Below are positions 33,890 through 46,455 of a stretch of 64,000 nucleotides of DNA, piece by piece. The stretch comes from Balaenoptera acutorostrata (Eukaryota; Chordata; Mammalia; Artiodactyla; Balaenopteridae), in assembly GCF_949987535.1 (NCBI RefSeq), contig NC_080081.1:63261603-63325602 (forward strand), in the 5' to 3' direction. The stretch's first letter is position 1, and each line of letters begins with the position of its first letter. A program made the position numbers and the translations under genes. A model generated the notes under the pieces. The model saw only the letters and a list, made by a program, of their open reading frames with translations, was not told where the DNA came from and made no database searches.

Positions 33890-34390
33890 ACTTAAAATAA
33901 ATTGAGAAAAAGACTTGTAAAGAAAACTCTTGGTGTATTAAGTGTGGCACGTTCTCTGAGGCACAGGAACCCAGGGTGCTCTAAGAAACACTTTGACATT
34001 TTCAGGACTTTCTGCCGTCTGGGATATAGATCAAACCTGCAAGGCATATCTGACCATCTCAGGGCAAGGAATGATCGTCTCAGGCATCGATCATGCTCTA
34101 TGTCTTGATGAAAGATTGGGATAGAGTCGAACCATTCATTTCAGTGTGGGACCTTAACATTTGCATTCGGCATTTATTAGCTGATGAGTTACTGGAGATT
34201 GGCATTCTTTTGGACAGCCAATATTATCTAGCCATTTAATTGCGGCCTAGAGGTGTACGGAAGGGTGCCTCGGACAGCATGTTTTCTGAGTGTTGGGCAA
34301 GACTGATGTTCACGAAACTTGTAGTTGAATGTAACATTATCCAATGCTAGTCTTGAAAATACAATGACTCTGCAAGAGATTGTGGAAAAT
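33890..34390. other. Candidate conserved noncoding element
   Basis: A unique block with more CpG than its AT-rich surroundings (for example 'gatcgtctcaggcatcgatc', 'gtcgaacc', 'attgcggcc', 'gtgtacggaag'). It lies between a SINE and an L1 end and contains no repeat. A 68-codon plus-strand frame (33902-34108, basic, starting MRKRLVKK) is present but has no family signature and no splice context, so I do not call it a gene. Regulatory function is inference. Confidence 0.3.
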
Positions 34391-34569
34391 TTAGAATAAC
34401 TAAAACTTACATTTCCAAGACTACCTTGGCTTTATGAATTAAATTCCAGTATCTTTCTCCAGTTTTCTCTCTGTCACCCCATCTGACCATCCCTAGACCC
34501 TGTTTAACAATCCTCAAACCCCTTCCCCAGTCCACTTTAATGGACTCAACATCTCAGATTTCACTTTTA

Positions 34570-34786
34570 TTTTTAAATTAATTTTTAAATTGGAGTATAG
34601 TTGATTTACAATGTTGTATTACTTTCTGTTGTACAGCAAAGTGAATCAGCCATACATATATATATATCCACTCTCCTCTAGGCTCCATTCCCATATAGGT
34701 CATTACAGAGCACTGAATAGAGTTCCCTGTGTTATACAGTAGGTTCTTATTAGTTATCTTTTATATATAGTAGTGTGTATATGTCA
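34570..34786 (-). mobile_element. Short 5'-truncated L1 3' end with target duplication
   Basis: Reverse-oriented L1 3' UTR: 'taaattggagtatagttgat', 'ttacaatgttgta', 'cagcaaagtgaatcagccat'. A perfect 16-base duplication TCAGATTTCACTTTTA sits at 34554-34569 and 34787-34802. Only about 217 bases were inserted. Confidence 0.95.
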
Positions 34787-34899
34787 TCAGATTTCACTTT
34801 TAGTATTCTAGGAATTTATTATGTAAATTAGAGCAAGAAGGAAATACAGAGGAAAGAAAAAAATTGATCAAAAGTGTGGAAAAATAGGACTATATGAGG

Positions 34900-35290
34900 G
34901 TTAAAAAAGCCAGGATTATTTAGCTTGGAAGAGAGAAACTTGTGGGTGGCTTAATAAAACTTTTCAGGTATATGAAGGGTTATTGTATGGAGACTGGTGA
35001 CCAGCTGTTCTCTTTGCTGCTGAGAAGAGAACAAAAGGAAGTGGTCTTTAACTTCAGCAGGGGGTAGCTAGGTTGAACATAGGGAAGAATTCCCCCAAAG
35101 TGAGGTTTGCTAAGCATTGGAATGGATTACCATAGAATCTCTTTCTGGAGGTGTTTGGACATAAGTCTGAAACTGATGTGGGAGGAATGGTTTAGGTAGG
35201 TGGAGCCTTGCTTAAGGCACTGGAGAATCAACCAGATGACCTGCCCTTTGCTGGTCCCTTGAGTCTACACCAAGCCAGCTGGACCTCAGT
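34900..35290 (+). repeat. CR1-clade LINE fragment (L3-like)
   Basis: Block order typical of CR1/L3 3' regions: 'ttagcttggaagagagaaac', 'aggtatatgaagggttatt', 'gaacatagggaagaatt', 'gcattggaatggattaccat', 'ctggaggtgtttggacataa' and 'accagatgacct'. It is very old and non-coding. The family was assigned from general resemblance. Confidence 0.5.
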
Positions 35291-38239
35291 CCGACAAGGT
35301 ATGGAGGAGTGCCAGGCTAGTTCATGCCTTTGACTGTTTTAGCAGATGCTGAGCCAGTGTTCACGCTGCCACAGGCTTGATTTTCTTGGTACCTAATTAT
35401 TATTTGGTGGGAAGTAGTGATCGGGGCAGGGGTGGAAGGAGGTTAAGAATACTGCCTTGTCATAAGCGAAAATATACATAGGCCCCCTTCAAAGAATTCT
35501 GAATGAGTAAGGGTAAATTCTATGAAGTGTGAGAGGCCCTTGTAATTTTGTTCTTTCTTTTTTTTAGGCCTCAAATACTGTTTTCCCCTCAGCAATATAG
35601 CTTCTGTGTGTTCATTAAAACTGCTCCTTCCTCAAAGCTTTTGAGATACAGAAGTATGTGTATGTCTCTGAAGAAGTGTTCTGTTTAGTTCTTGTTAATA
35701 AACTAATTAGAATAGTAGAATTTTAGGCTTGGTTGGAATCTTGGAGTGACTATCTCGTTTAAAGCAGTGGAAAAGTTTTTCCAACCTTATTAATAATCCC
35801 CAAATTGTATTGCCATGACAGTAATAAATAATATAAATATTACCACAAGAATTAAGTAAAATCACATTAACCAAAATAACTCAGTGTGTTATTCTTAACT
35901 AAGCTGTAAGTATAATACTTTTAGTGAATTGAATTCTTCTATTTTTTAAAAATTTAATTCATCATTTAGACATGACTTAAGAGATATGACAATATTTACT
36001 CAGTTTTAAGTACTAAAGTTTTGAATACTGGCTAATAAAATATTCTTGGTTGCTTCAAACATGATTATTGCAATAGAACCACAGTAAAAGATTGAATCAA
36101 TACTAATAGCTAATTATGAACACACACACACAATCAAATGTAAACCCTTTGTTACTGAACAGTTAAGATGAAAGATTATACTACTGCAGTTTTTAGGCTA
36201 GAGATTTTTCTTTCAACTATTTAAAGAAGTTTTGAGATTAAAACTGTTTTAAACTTTACTTCTGACATCGTTCTACAAAAATGTCATTAAAGAAAACGAA
36301 AGTAACATTTTACTGTGCAACATCAGACTAATGAACATGGTGTATTCTTTCTATTTTAGTCATTTCCTTTAATGCTCCATTCACAAAGATTCATAATGAG
36401 GCAACTGCATCGAGGATGTGCTTTGGCAGGCAAGGAGGGGACATGTGTTCAATTTCCCACCCCGTTGTCTAGCTTTGAACTATTAATATAAAGCCCAGAA
36501 ACCTGAACTCTTACCTTTCCCTTCCCCAATAGGGGTAACCAGACCTATTCATATTAACCTGGTGAACATCCAAAAAATTAATGGGTCAGTCTGATAGTCT
36601 TAGGGCTTCCTAAATTTTCTTTGTTCTTGCAAGATATTCAGGTCTATAAAACCTAATTTATTCTTAGGGACACCAGCAGACTGCTTGAAGTCAGATATTT
36701 CATCTAAAGAATATGACAAATGGGGAAGTAAGGGCAAGAAGCCAGAGGGAGCTTGATGCTTCTGGCCCAGGTAACACTTGATAAAGTCAATTCAGCAAGT
36801 CTTTCAGCTTTACTAACAATGACAACCTGAAGCTTGGGTTTGGTCAATAGCCTGTACATGCCCTCTCTCTAACTGGAAATGTCATATGTCATAGAATATT
36901 TTTTCAGTTTTAAAAAATCTGCTGGCAGTTCATCCTGATTTCTTGACACAGTTTTGGAAAGGAGCAAAGCTAGAATATTTGATGCATCTCATGGGTCTAT
37001 GGTAGAGTTCGACACATGTGCACGCACACTTGTTCTTAAGACTTCTATGTCAAGAGAGCTTGCTGTTCAGAACTCAAAGTTGGCCTAAGACACCAGACTA
37101 CAGTACTTGCTTTCTTTGTTCTCTTTGACTGAACTAAATGTCTTCAAGTTTCGTTTTCAATTTTTATCGTAAAAACTGTGAAGGCAAGGTATTTGCTTAC
37201 TGCTGGGATTTGATTCTATCTTAAAGACCTGGAACAGAAGTTTTATACAGGCTTCAGAAAGCTGGTGTTTTATGATACATATATAGTACAAGGTATAAAA
37301 ATGTAAAGTAACCCAGTAAGAGTAAAGACAACATAACAAAAACTAAAAAAAAAAATCCAAAGTTGAATACTTAGTACACCTCTCACAATAGAAACCCAGA
37401 CTTTTAAGTGATTGCAGCATGCATTTAACGTGAGGAATCTGTGAACGTTGGTCCCTAACAGTTAAAAGATCTGATGGGGTTATATGTTTCTGTCCTCTTA
37501 TTCATGTTGGCCAGCTATTCATATATTCAGATGCAGTAGATTCATGGGAGAATTTCTAGCAGTTCTGGTATATTATTCTGTGTTATGCTTTCTCTATCTA
37601 TTTTTTATGATGCACATCCTGTTGATTCTGCTCATGATGGTAGAAAGGACTTATTTTGGATTATGATTGCACTATTGATATAAATTTGATACTTTGTCTA
37701 AGATAATCAAAAATCAGGTAAAGGCAAGAGTATTTTAGCTTTTTAATTAAGATATGCATTTCCCACCTGCTCAGCCTAAAAACTGCCTTGTAGGATTAAA
37801 GGGAAGGGGAGTGTTCATGGGAAATCATTTTTAAAGGGAAAAAAAATGATACATAGAGTTAAAAAGCAACAATATAAACTGTTAAAGGACCAATGTTTCA
37901 ACACAAACAATATCCAAGTTATATAAAAGCCCTGTGTATGATATGTTTATTGTTATTAGTTTTTAGGCTTTATAGTCTTTGGGGATTTTGCTGGCCTGGA
38001 TTTCTGGTTTAGTAGAGTACATTCAGCTGCATTGTGCGTTTTGAGTTCTATGGAACTGTTGTGTTTCATCCCTATTTACCTCATCCTTGTGGGCAAGCAT
38101 CTGCTTTTTCATCTTACTGCTTAGAACTGCAGCTGGATTTCTGGAATTTTGTGGCTGTCTGGTATTTTCTTCTGCATATTAATATGATTAAATTGTACCA
38201 ATGGTTCTCTTTTGATCCCTTCATAATGAATATACTCCT
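35291..38239. other. AT-rich unique DNA, no gene seen
   Basis: Nearly 3 kb with no supported exon, CpG island or nameable repeat apart from a short (AC)n at about 36122. Open frames are short and low in information. Confidence 0.4.
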
Positions 38240-39000
38240 AATATTTTTAGATTATAAAAATAAGATAGCTTTGTTGGAAAATATTCAAACAGTATAGGAA
38301 AGTACAGAGGTTAACAACAAAAAAGACCCCGAGATAACACTGGTAGTATGATAACACATTGGTGATCATCCTTACAAATGTTTCTCAATGTACATATATT
38401 CACATATAAAAATGTATAAGTAAATACACATGCACTTTTACATAAATGAGAATACTAAACACACTGTCTTGTAACCTTTTCCCATACTAATAACTACAGA
38501 TATACATCACTATTTTACTGGATGCATTATGTAGAATGTGTATGGAATGCTGCCTGGCATTCAGTAGGCCCTCAACCAATAGTTGTTGAATGAATAAGCC
38601 ATAATTTATTTACCCAATCTCCTATTAATGGACATGATTTATTTCCAATTTTTCAGTATTGTAAATTCCGTTGCAATGAATATCCTTTTGCATCTTCTTG
38701 GTTCACATGTGCAATGATCTGTTTAAGGAAACTTCTTAGAAGTGGAATTGCTGGGTCAAAAGGTAGAAATATTTAACAGTTTGACAGTGACAAACTTGCA
38801 GAGTTGCTAAATTTATGCTAAAGTTGTTCAAAATTATACCATCAGCAACAGTACACGAAAGCATCTGTTTCCACACATTCTTCCCTACACTCTGATTGTT
38901 ATCAGTGTTTTAGAATTTGCCATCCTGATAGAAAAATTGCTGTACTGGTTTTATTTGCATTGTTCACATTACAAGCAAAGCTGAATATCTCTTTGCATAT
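38240..39000 (-). repeat. Ancient HAL1/L1-like LINE, antisense, longest copy
   Basis: The best-preserved copy of the old LINE recurring in this window. It shows 'gaaaatattcaaacagtata', 'ggaaagtacagagg', then 'ttacccaatctcctattaat', 'gtattgtaaattccgttgca', 'gaagtggaattgctgggtca' and 'ttgccatcctgatagaaaaa'. An internal L2/MIR-like tail, 'ctggcattcagtaggccctc', at 38550 suggests a second old insertion. Confidence 0.55.
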
Positions 39001-39464
39001 TTACTGGCTGTTATTCATTGCGTGTTCTTTGTCCAATGGTTTTCTCTTGAAACACCAGAGACCTGTTTTATTCTGCTGAAGGCGTCTAATTTTATAATCC
39101 CCAAATATACCCCAAACAGGTAATAAAATACTTCCTTTAGTTGGGTATACTGGTAAGTAAACATGTGGAACCATAGTCCTCACTTGTCAGAGATAGCAAA
39201 GAAGAGAATCTGGAGATTTTACCTCTTAGTGTAGTGTCTCTTTGTCTGAGGACCACTACCAAAGTTTTAAGAGATTTGTTAAAGAGGCAATAGTCATCTG
39301 GAACAAAGATTATGTTGTTCAATATCTGGATTCCAAAAAGTGGGGAAAAATCAGTTTATTATTTATGTATATTAAAATGACACACTATTTCCAACTGCTA
39401 GATACAACGTTCACCTTTCTTCTGTTTTTGTTTTTTTTTTAGCTTCATCATCAGGCTTCCGAAA

Positions 39465-39498
<34 letters not shown>

Positions 39499-40164
39499 TG
39501 TGTGTGTGTATTTAATTAGAGAGAAACTCATTCCTAACTTCATATGTAGTGTTGGGACCAAAACTTGTTTAGTGAGGCTAATTTTTTTTCAGATCAAAGT
39601 TGCTGCTGAATTCCCAATATGAATAAATCACAAGGGTTTTAGTACCCTTCCAGAAAGTGATAATAAAATGCTTGTTTTTAAAAGCAATAGGTATGTTATG
39701 TCCAGTGGGGTTAGTTCAATTCTTAATTTTCCAGACCAAAATGCCAGAAAGTGAACTTCGGTTTCTTGGTGAACTGACTTCCAGCAGAGAGATTGTGAGG
39801 CTTGTGACGTGTCCCCGTACTTCCCCCTTCTTCAGCCTCCTTTTTCCACTTGGCACACCTTGCTCAGCCCTCTAGCCTTACTTGGAAAAACGTCCTCATC
39901 AGTGAGTACTTGTGGGGTTAGGGTGATAAGGATTCTAAAGGAAAGAGTGCCTTGTTTCAATTCAAATAGCTTGATTAGTCACAGGGATACTTAATCCACT
40001 ACAAATAGTAGAATCCTCCAGCAAGCTTCTTTGTGTTCATCAGAGTATTTTGTACTTGTTTAAGGGAAAAAAAAAATGAACAAATGAATGCAAACTATGC
40101 AGGAACTGTCCAGTTAACAGAGCTCTAATTTTCCTGATTCTAAATCGTGTAAGCATTTGGATAT
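39001..40164. other. Unique DNA with a (TG)n microsatellite
   Basis: No gene is recognised. An almost pure (TG)n tract with one TA interruption lies at 39465-39509. Several 60-72 codon open frames on both strands have no recognisable content. Confidence 0.45.
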
Positions 40165-40430
40165 TTTTAAAATTTAATTTTTAACATATTTTAAAATTGT
40201 CTTTAAAATGCACATAACATACAATTTACCATTTTAACTATTTTAAGTATATAGGTCAGTGGCATTAAATACATTCATGTTGTTGTGTGGTCGTCACCAC
40301 CATCCATCTCCAAACTCTTTTCATCTTGTAAAATTGAAAGCCGGTACCCATTAAACAATAACTGCCCATTCTCCCCTTCCCCCAACCCCTGGCAACCACC
40401 ATTCTATTTCGTGGAGACTTTTTTGAGGGA
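40165..40430 (-). repeat. L1M 3' region, antisense
   Basis: 'aacatacaatttaccatttt', 'tcagtggcattaaatacatt', 'catccatctccaaactcttt', 'cccttcccccaacccctggc' and 'aaccaccattct' follow the L1M 3' UTR order read backwards. The same family occurs at 52984. Confidence 0.75.
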
Positions 40431-43400
40431 TATTATATCTCTTTCTTTTAAAAATAGGATAGAAATCCATGTATCAGGAATGGTTTTAGTTGCGTTCCTG
40501 CCTGGACATACAGTTGGACAGTCCTATAATTTAATGCATCTTCCTGAAATGCATTTCGGGTCATTTCTACACATAACTTTAAAAAATACTTCATACGAGT
40601 ACTAGAGGTTCTTGCATCTCTTATCCCACTAACTTTTTGCAGCTATAAGAATATCTTATTAAGGATTATGCAAAATAACCTCCTACAAATCCTGATATTA
40701 TTACACTGCCCAAAAAACTTCAAAGCATCAGGAAAGTTTTTTTTTTTAACTAAACCAGATTCAGCTGGCTACCCCAATTGGCTACAGAGTACTAAAGAAG
40801 AGACTGAACTTGATCCTGCTGCCCTTGCATACACAACACTCCCATTGACTCTAGAGAAGACTTAAGTGCATGAAAGGATTCCAAGATCAAAAGGTTAGCT
40901 CTACAGGGAGCTGTGTCTGGCTCAAGCAATCCATTTTTTTTTTCTATTGACAGTGAAAACGTTTTATAGTTCTTTTTCAAAGTTTTTCAAACTTTTACAA
41001 AAACAGGCTACTTGTGAAAAAGTGAGAAGGCATCTAATTGAACTATATCCAGAGGAGATCATGGCAGAGACCAACCGGGAGGAAAACATTTCTAAAACAG
41101 AGTGATATTGGCCAATCATTTGTATTAAAAAAAAAGTTATTGAGGCACCAGCTGAGGGAAATTTTCATTATGAGACCTGGTTGGGCTGTGAAGCAGAATG
41201 TGAGATAAATTAAAACACAAAGTTTGTGAGTTTTTATCCTTGTCTGTTAATGACAATACTTTCAAGGTTATATAACCTTTACATTTTATGAAATCTGTGA
41301 AATAGGAAAAAATACATGCTATGGGCAGATGATCAACCAATATTTAATTCATTTCTGGGAAGATAAATGCCTTAAAACATTTCAGAAAGAGAAATATCCT
41401 TTAGGAGAGTAATTAACAATCAGGAGTAGTAATAGCATTTTTGAGGAAAGTGAGATACGGTTCTACATGTGAGTTTTCTACATCTATTGGAGCTCCTTAG
41501 TATATCTAAGAATTTATTCATTTATAAAACATGTTTTTGGGTGCACTTACTATGTGCCAAATGTTAATCTAATAGTTTTCCAAAACTTCACCTGAACAAG
41601 TATACAAGGAAGTGGATTACATTTAGTAAAAGAGGATCGACAAAATACTTGAGACAAGTATTTTGTATTCTCAAATCACTCTTTGTTAGTAAATTTACCT
41701 CAAGAATTTTCTCCAGCTTCACCTGGAATGTACAAATTTTTATTGGCAAATGGCTTCTGTGATCTGTCTCCTGGGAATAACTGTTCTAATGTTTATCCTA
41801 ATATAGGTACCAGGACAGAGAACGGTACATTGAACTGACTTGAAAAGCATGTTTTATAATCAGAAAACCGATTTAATGCCATTAAGTTTTGATCTTAAGC
41901 ATCCTCCGTTGTATGAGCGATGGAAGGGCTTGGTGAGGAGCTTGTCTGAACAGTTCTCTTGCATTTTCACATAATTGGGCTTGACAGTTTTCTGCCATTG
42001 CACAGGATAACTGCAGTTGATGGTGTTCATGTTTTTACTTAAGGGCCATTGAATTGTATTAGAAACTTTATACTACTCTCTTGTAATCCTGTAAGTCATT
42101 TTTGAGTTGCATGATTGAAAGTGAATAATAATGTACCGCAAAACAAAAATTACTCATGCAGTTAAAGCTTTCTGTGTGTAGTTTTAGAAACAACCAGTCC
42201 ACAGAGAATAGGGCTCATGAAAGAAATGAAAATACATGTTCATCCCTACCCACTCCTTGTTGTCTAGGCTTAGTCAGATCTGGTGAAAACATTAAGCCAC
42301 TTACCCTAAGTGGTATTGGATAGCTAATTTATTCAGCTTCTGCAAAGTACTGAGTTGATGCTTACAGAGGCAGGATTTAAAATTTGGGAGGGTGGAGGAA
42401 GGTTCTAGAAAACTCTTCCACGTGCCCAAAGGCCCACAGAAATCATGTGCTTTTTTTTCCAATTACCTTAGGTTTTCTTGGGAATTTTTAGGTGTTTCAT
42501 GGGTCATGTTCTTGTATAGTGGTTAAGTTGGCTTGCTGAAATGGATCTAAAAAAAAGACTGAGAGCAGTGACTGATTGAAAAAGAGTTTATGAGTGGGTA
42601 CTCAGAAAATTGAGGAGGTATGACTCCCGAATTTCTCTTCTAGCCAATTAACACTAAGGTCTGAAACTTTCCCCATTAGTGTCAATCAGGCCATTGTTTC
42701 CAAGAAGGGGCCTGCTAAAATTAAAATATGTCCCTTTGGAGCATTAGCACATTAATTTAGGTGATTTTGTCAGGCTAACTAAGCCGTTATCTATGGAACT
42801 AAGAAAGAAGGGTCCAGGAGGAGTAATATGATAGATACTCAGGTATTAATAGAGAAGGAAGTTGGAAGAAGAAAGGTCCTGAGAATATAATAACATCTGT
42901 TGAAGGCAGGCCAGGTGTAGGCACATAGCATGGAAATTTGGCAGCTTGACGTGGCATAAACATCCTAGAATGATGGCTTTGTTGGGGTTGGGGATATTAG
43001 AAACAGTGGAGTCACTCTGGTAAAGAGGGTTTAGGTGTCACTGAAAACAAATGCAACCTGTTTCACCACCTGATTTGGAGTTTGGTCTTTACAGTAGCTC
43101 TTCATGGGAGATTAGAAAGCCTTAGCCTGTATACGGGGAAAGGCTTCATCTCAAGTCTTCACTCTGCTTGATTGAGGCTGCTTGGGTTGGGGTGCTGGGT
43201 CAAGGAGAAGTTCTGAAGCCAAGTCCAGACTCAGGGAAAGGAATTCTATCGTTTAATGATTTCTGCCATAGGTCCCAGGGGAACAAGTGGTCGGTTATTG
43301 CAGCCTTAGATTCTGCTGCATTTTTGAGAATTAAGTACATCAGCAATGACAGTGACAACTCAGTCCAGTCCTGACAAGTGTGAGAAGAGCTTGGGGACAT

Positions 43401-44207
43401 CCAGCTAATGAATCTACAAGAGTTCTGGGCAGCCTTGATGGGCCTAAGTATTCTCCTTGCATATTTGTATAAACCTGGAAAATTGCTTCTTGAAGAGAAA
43501 AGGAAGTGATATTTTTAGACTTGGATCAGCATTTCCAGCACATCTATTGATGGGCTAGCTCTTCAGTGTGTACATGGCAACGGGATGAACTATTATTAGT
43601 ACTGCTCACATCATGGGGTATCAGAATGTTTTTTGCTATACAGATGAGGAGGTTGAGGGCATTGATTTATTGAAATTGCTGTTGACATTTTAGCTGTGAT
43701 TCTTAGTTTTTTCTCTAATGTCAGACTGTAAATTCTCATGTTCTTGAGAGAAGATTTTTGAAGACAATAAAACACAGACTCATATTTAGTGGAATGAGTT
43801 TTTCTTGAATGTTTGCTATGCTTTTGACACTGTGCTGAATGCTGTAGGGATACAAAGGAAGGAGGGAATACCCTCAAGGAAGTTATCATTTATTAAGAGA
43901 TGCAAGGCATTCTTGGACCAGTGAAATTATGACAGTATATGATATATATATACTTATAATGATTTAGTAGTTTAGAAAAAGGAAGGAACAGTGGGATTAT
44001 TTAAAGAGCTAAAATACCATAGTCTGCTCCTCTCATTTAGTGGTCAGTGACTCTGGAGTCCTGTGAGAGAGGGGGTAAGGAGAATGGAAGAAGGCTTACT
44101 CATCTCTTACTTCCTCACTCAGCAGTGTTGCTCTTGTAAAGTCAATGTCGACGGAAATTTGGGGATTGATGGGAAAATTATTTTCAGAAATGGAGATGAA
44201 TGTAGTA
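40431..44207. other. AT-rich unique DNA, no gene seen
   Basis: About 3.8 kb without a supported exon. 41880-42180 is unique and repeat-free and may be conserved noncoding DNA. 43790-43920 carries a diverged copy of the old unnamed repeat ('gaatgtttgctatgcttttg', 'agggatacaaaggaaggag', 'ctcaaggaagttatca'). Confidence 0.35.
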
Positions 44208-44220
44208 ATGGTAGAATATA

Positions 44221-44576
44221 TTTTTTAAAAATTAATTAATTGATTTATTTTTGGCTGCGTTGGGTCTTCGTTGCTGTGCGCGGGCTTTCTCTAGTTGCGG
44301 CGAGCAGGGGCGACTCTTCGTTGCGGTGCGTGGGCTTCTCTTTGCAGTGGCTTCTGTTGCTGCGGAGCACAGGCTCTAGGGCGCGCGGGCTTCAGTAATT
44401 GCGGCACACAGGCTCAGTAGTTGTGGCTCGCGGGCTCTAGAGCGCAGGCTCAGTAGTTGTGGTGCAAGGGCTTAGTTGCTCCGTGGCATGTGGGATCTTC
44501 CTGGACCAGGGCTCGAACTGGTGTCCTCTGCATTGGCAGGCAGATTCTTAACCACTGCGCCACCAGGAAAGCCCTG
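44221..44576 (-). mobile_element. CHR-2-type SINE, antisense
   Basis: Poly-T/A tail, 'ttggctgcgttgggtcttcg', the composite body, 'agggctcgaactggtgtcc', and 'taaccactgcgccaccagga'. It is flanked by the 12-base duplication ATGGTAGAATAT (44208-44219 and 44577-44588). Three CAACTACTGA-type units are present. Confidence 0.95.
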
Positions 44577-44588
44577 ATGGTAGAATAT

Positions 44589-45189
44589 TAACCAACGGTA
44601 ACTCGTCTTCTGTCCACCAACCCAAAGAGCTGAGTGCACATATGTACTCTTCTAGGTACTGCAGCCCATTCCTGGATGGTCACAGGTCTGTCTGAGGTCA
44701 CAGGGACTCACCTTGATTTCTGGTTTTCCAGTCAAATGGATGTTTCAGGCAGGGAGAGGCAAAGAGCCATATATGGATTTCCTGTCTTCCTCAGTGCTTC
44801 TTCCCTCCTCTTACCTCCCTGCCCCATTCCTTGTGTTTTTACGGATTTCTTTCTCTCCCTTCCTCCTAGCGGTACATCTACTTTTCCCTAGCATTCCTAG
44901 TTTCTTTTTCACAACTGTTCATGGCTGTCTACATATCATTGTCTCTGTCTAACTCTGAAGAAAGAAAAAGAGAAAGAAACAAGCGTTGCTAAGCAAGACC
45001 CTTCCCTTCCTCGCACGTTTGGAAAACCACCTCGTGGAATATAGCTCTTGAAGTACAGGGGTTGAATTATCTTTGTTGTTCTGTATACATCCCAGTGTGC
45101 TTAAGTCATTCCATAAAGTTTAAGTGAGAGGAATTACAGTCACCTATCTTATACAAGACATTCTGAGCTTCCTCCTAGATAGGTGGTGC
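44589..45189. other. Unique DNA, no feature seen
   Basis: About 600 bases with no gene or nameable repeat. Two overlapping plus-strand frames (44634-44891, 44713-44952) run through a pyrimidine-rich stretch and look fortuitous. Confidence 0.4.
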
Positions 45190-45520
45190 ATTGCTCTATC
45201 TCTCTCATTCATTCATTCATTCACTGAATAAAGAGATAAGCAGAAACCGGATCCCGTTAGGCCTTCTAGGGCAAAATGAAGAGTTTAGTTTTGATTCTAA
45301 GAACTGTGGAAGACTGGGAGACTGACACAGTCTCATTGGGGTTTTAAAAAGATTTCGCTGCAGTGTGAGAATGGATGAAAGAGGTCAAGGGCGGGATGAG
45401 GAGAATGCTCCTCTGAGAGGCTACTGCAGATTTCCAGGCTAGAGATAATGATGGTTTAGACTAGGCTGGAGTAGAAATGGGGAGAAGTGGACCAATTCTT
45501 GCCAAAATGTGTATTTGCAG
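45190..45520. repeat. Ancient interspersed repeat, family not named
   Basis: A short (ATTC)n run at 45206-45221 precedes blocks resembling a common old mammalian repeat: 'aagagtttagttttgattct', 'gggttttaaaaagatttcgc', 'gaggctactgcagatttcca' and 'ggctagagataatgatggtt'. I cannot name the family reliably. Confidence 0.4.
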
Positions 45521-45639
45521 GCCCAGTCCTATTTCTCACACTGCTGCAGCCTTCATTCACGGCTGGGGGCTGGCTTCAGCATTCACATGCTCAGGTTAGT
45601 GTCTGAGCAGCTGAGTTAGACCCATAGCAGCCAGGCCTC

Positions 45640-45870
45640 ATTGGATCGGATGTAATCTTGACCCACGAGCCATTCACGCGTATCGTAGCGGCCTGATTCT
45701 GCTCAGAATGTTTTTTTGACAACTTGATTACGACATTCCACTGGCTTAAAATATTTTTTAATAAAAAAGAGATGCTGGAACTGGTGGTTTAATAAATTGC
45801 AAAATGCTTCTCCCACCCATTTCCTGCTTTTTGTGCATTGTCATGTGAGTTATTTCATCCAATCAATCTG
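45640..45870. other. Candidate conserved noncoding element
   Basis: Unique sequence with an unusual local CpG cluster (45648-45692, including 'ttcacgcgtatcgtagcggc') followed by AT-rich homeodomain-like text ('aacttgattacgac', 'ggtttaataaattgc', 'ccaatcaatctgc'). It has no repeat and no open frame of note. The pattern resembles developmental enhancers, but conservation is not tested. Confidence 0.3.
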
Positions 45871-46079
45871 CTGAGATAAGGATTTTAATACTTGGGGCAT
45901 AAGGATGCCAGTGTGGCTTTGGAAAACACCAAAAAGCACTGGACACGGCAGGGGTCATTTTCACAGATATTTGCTAAGGGTTGGGTGTGTGCAAGATAAG
46001 AAAAATGAGGTGGCTTCTGCTTCCAAGAAGCTTGAGAAGAAGAAAAATTAACAAAGTTACTGAGTATCTTTTAAGTTGC

Positions 46080-46240
46080 TGGCCTTTTACAACCTCTACC
46101 CATTCAACCTGTGCAGTGCCTCTGAGGTGGGTGCCATTCTTACCCCTATTTCATGACAAGGAAAGAGGCACTGTCATCTGTCTCAGGTCACACTGCTGTC
46201 CTGTGCAGAGCCACAAGCTAAGCCCAGAGCCCATAGTCCC
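46080..46240 (-). repeat. MIR SINE, antisense
   Basis: 'gaggtgggtgccattcttac', 'ccctatttcatgacaaggaa', then 'ctcaggtcacactgctgtcc' follow the antisense MIR order, diverged. It lies about 70 bases from a sense MIR. Confidence 0.6.
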
Positions 46241-46309
46241 CCCACTCCATGCTGCAGGTACCACTTCAGAAGATGTCAGATATCTTCTGTTTGAATACTG
46301 CCCCTGCTG

Positions 46310-46455
46310 CTTTACAGCTTACAAGATCTTGGGGAAAATGCCTTACGCTCTATGAGCCTCAGTTTCCTTATCTAAAAAATATGGATAATGGTATTTACTC
46401 GAAAGGGTATGTGTGAAGCACGTATGAATGTTCCTGGCACGCAGTAGCCAGGAAC
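46310..46455 (+). repeat. MIR SINE, sense
   Basis: 'cttacaagatcttggggaaa', 'ctatgagcctcagtttcctt', 'atctaaaaaatatggataat', then 'gttcctggcacgcagtag'. This is a clear MIR core in sense orientation. Confidence 0.85.
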
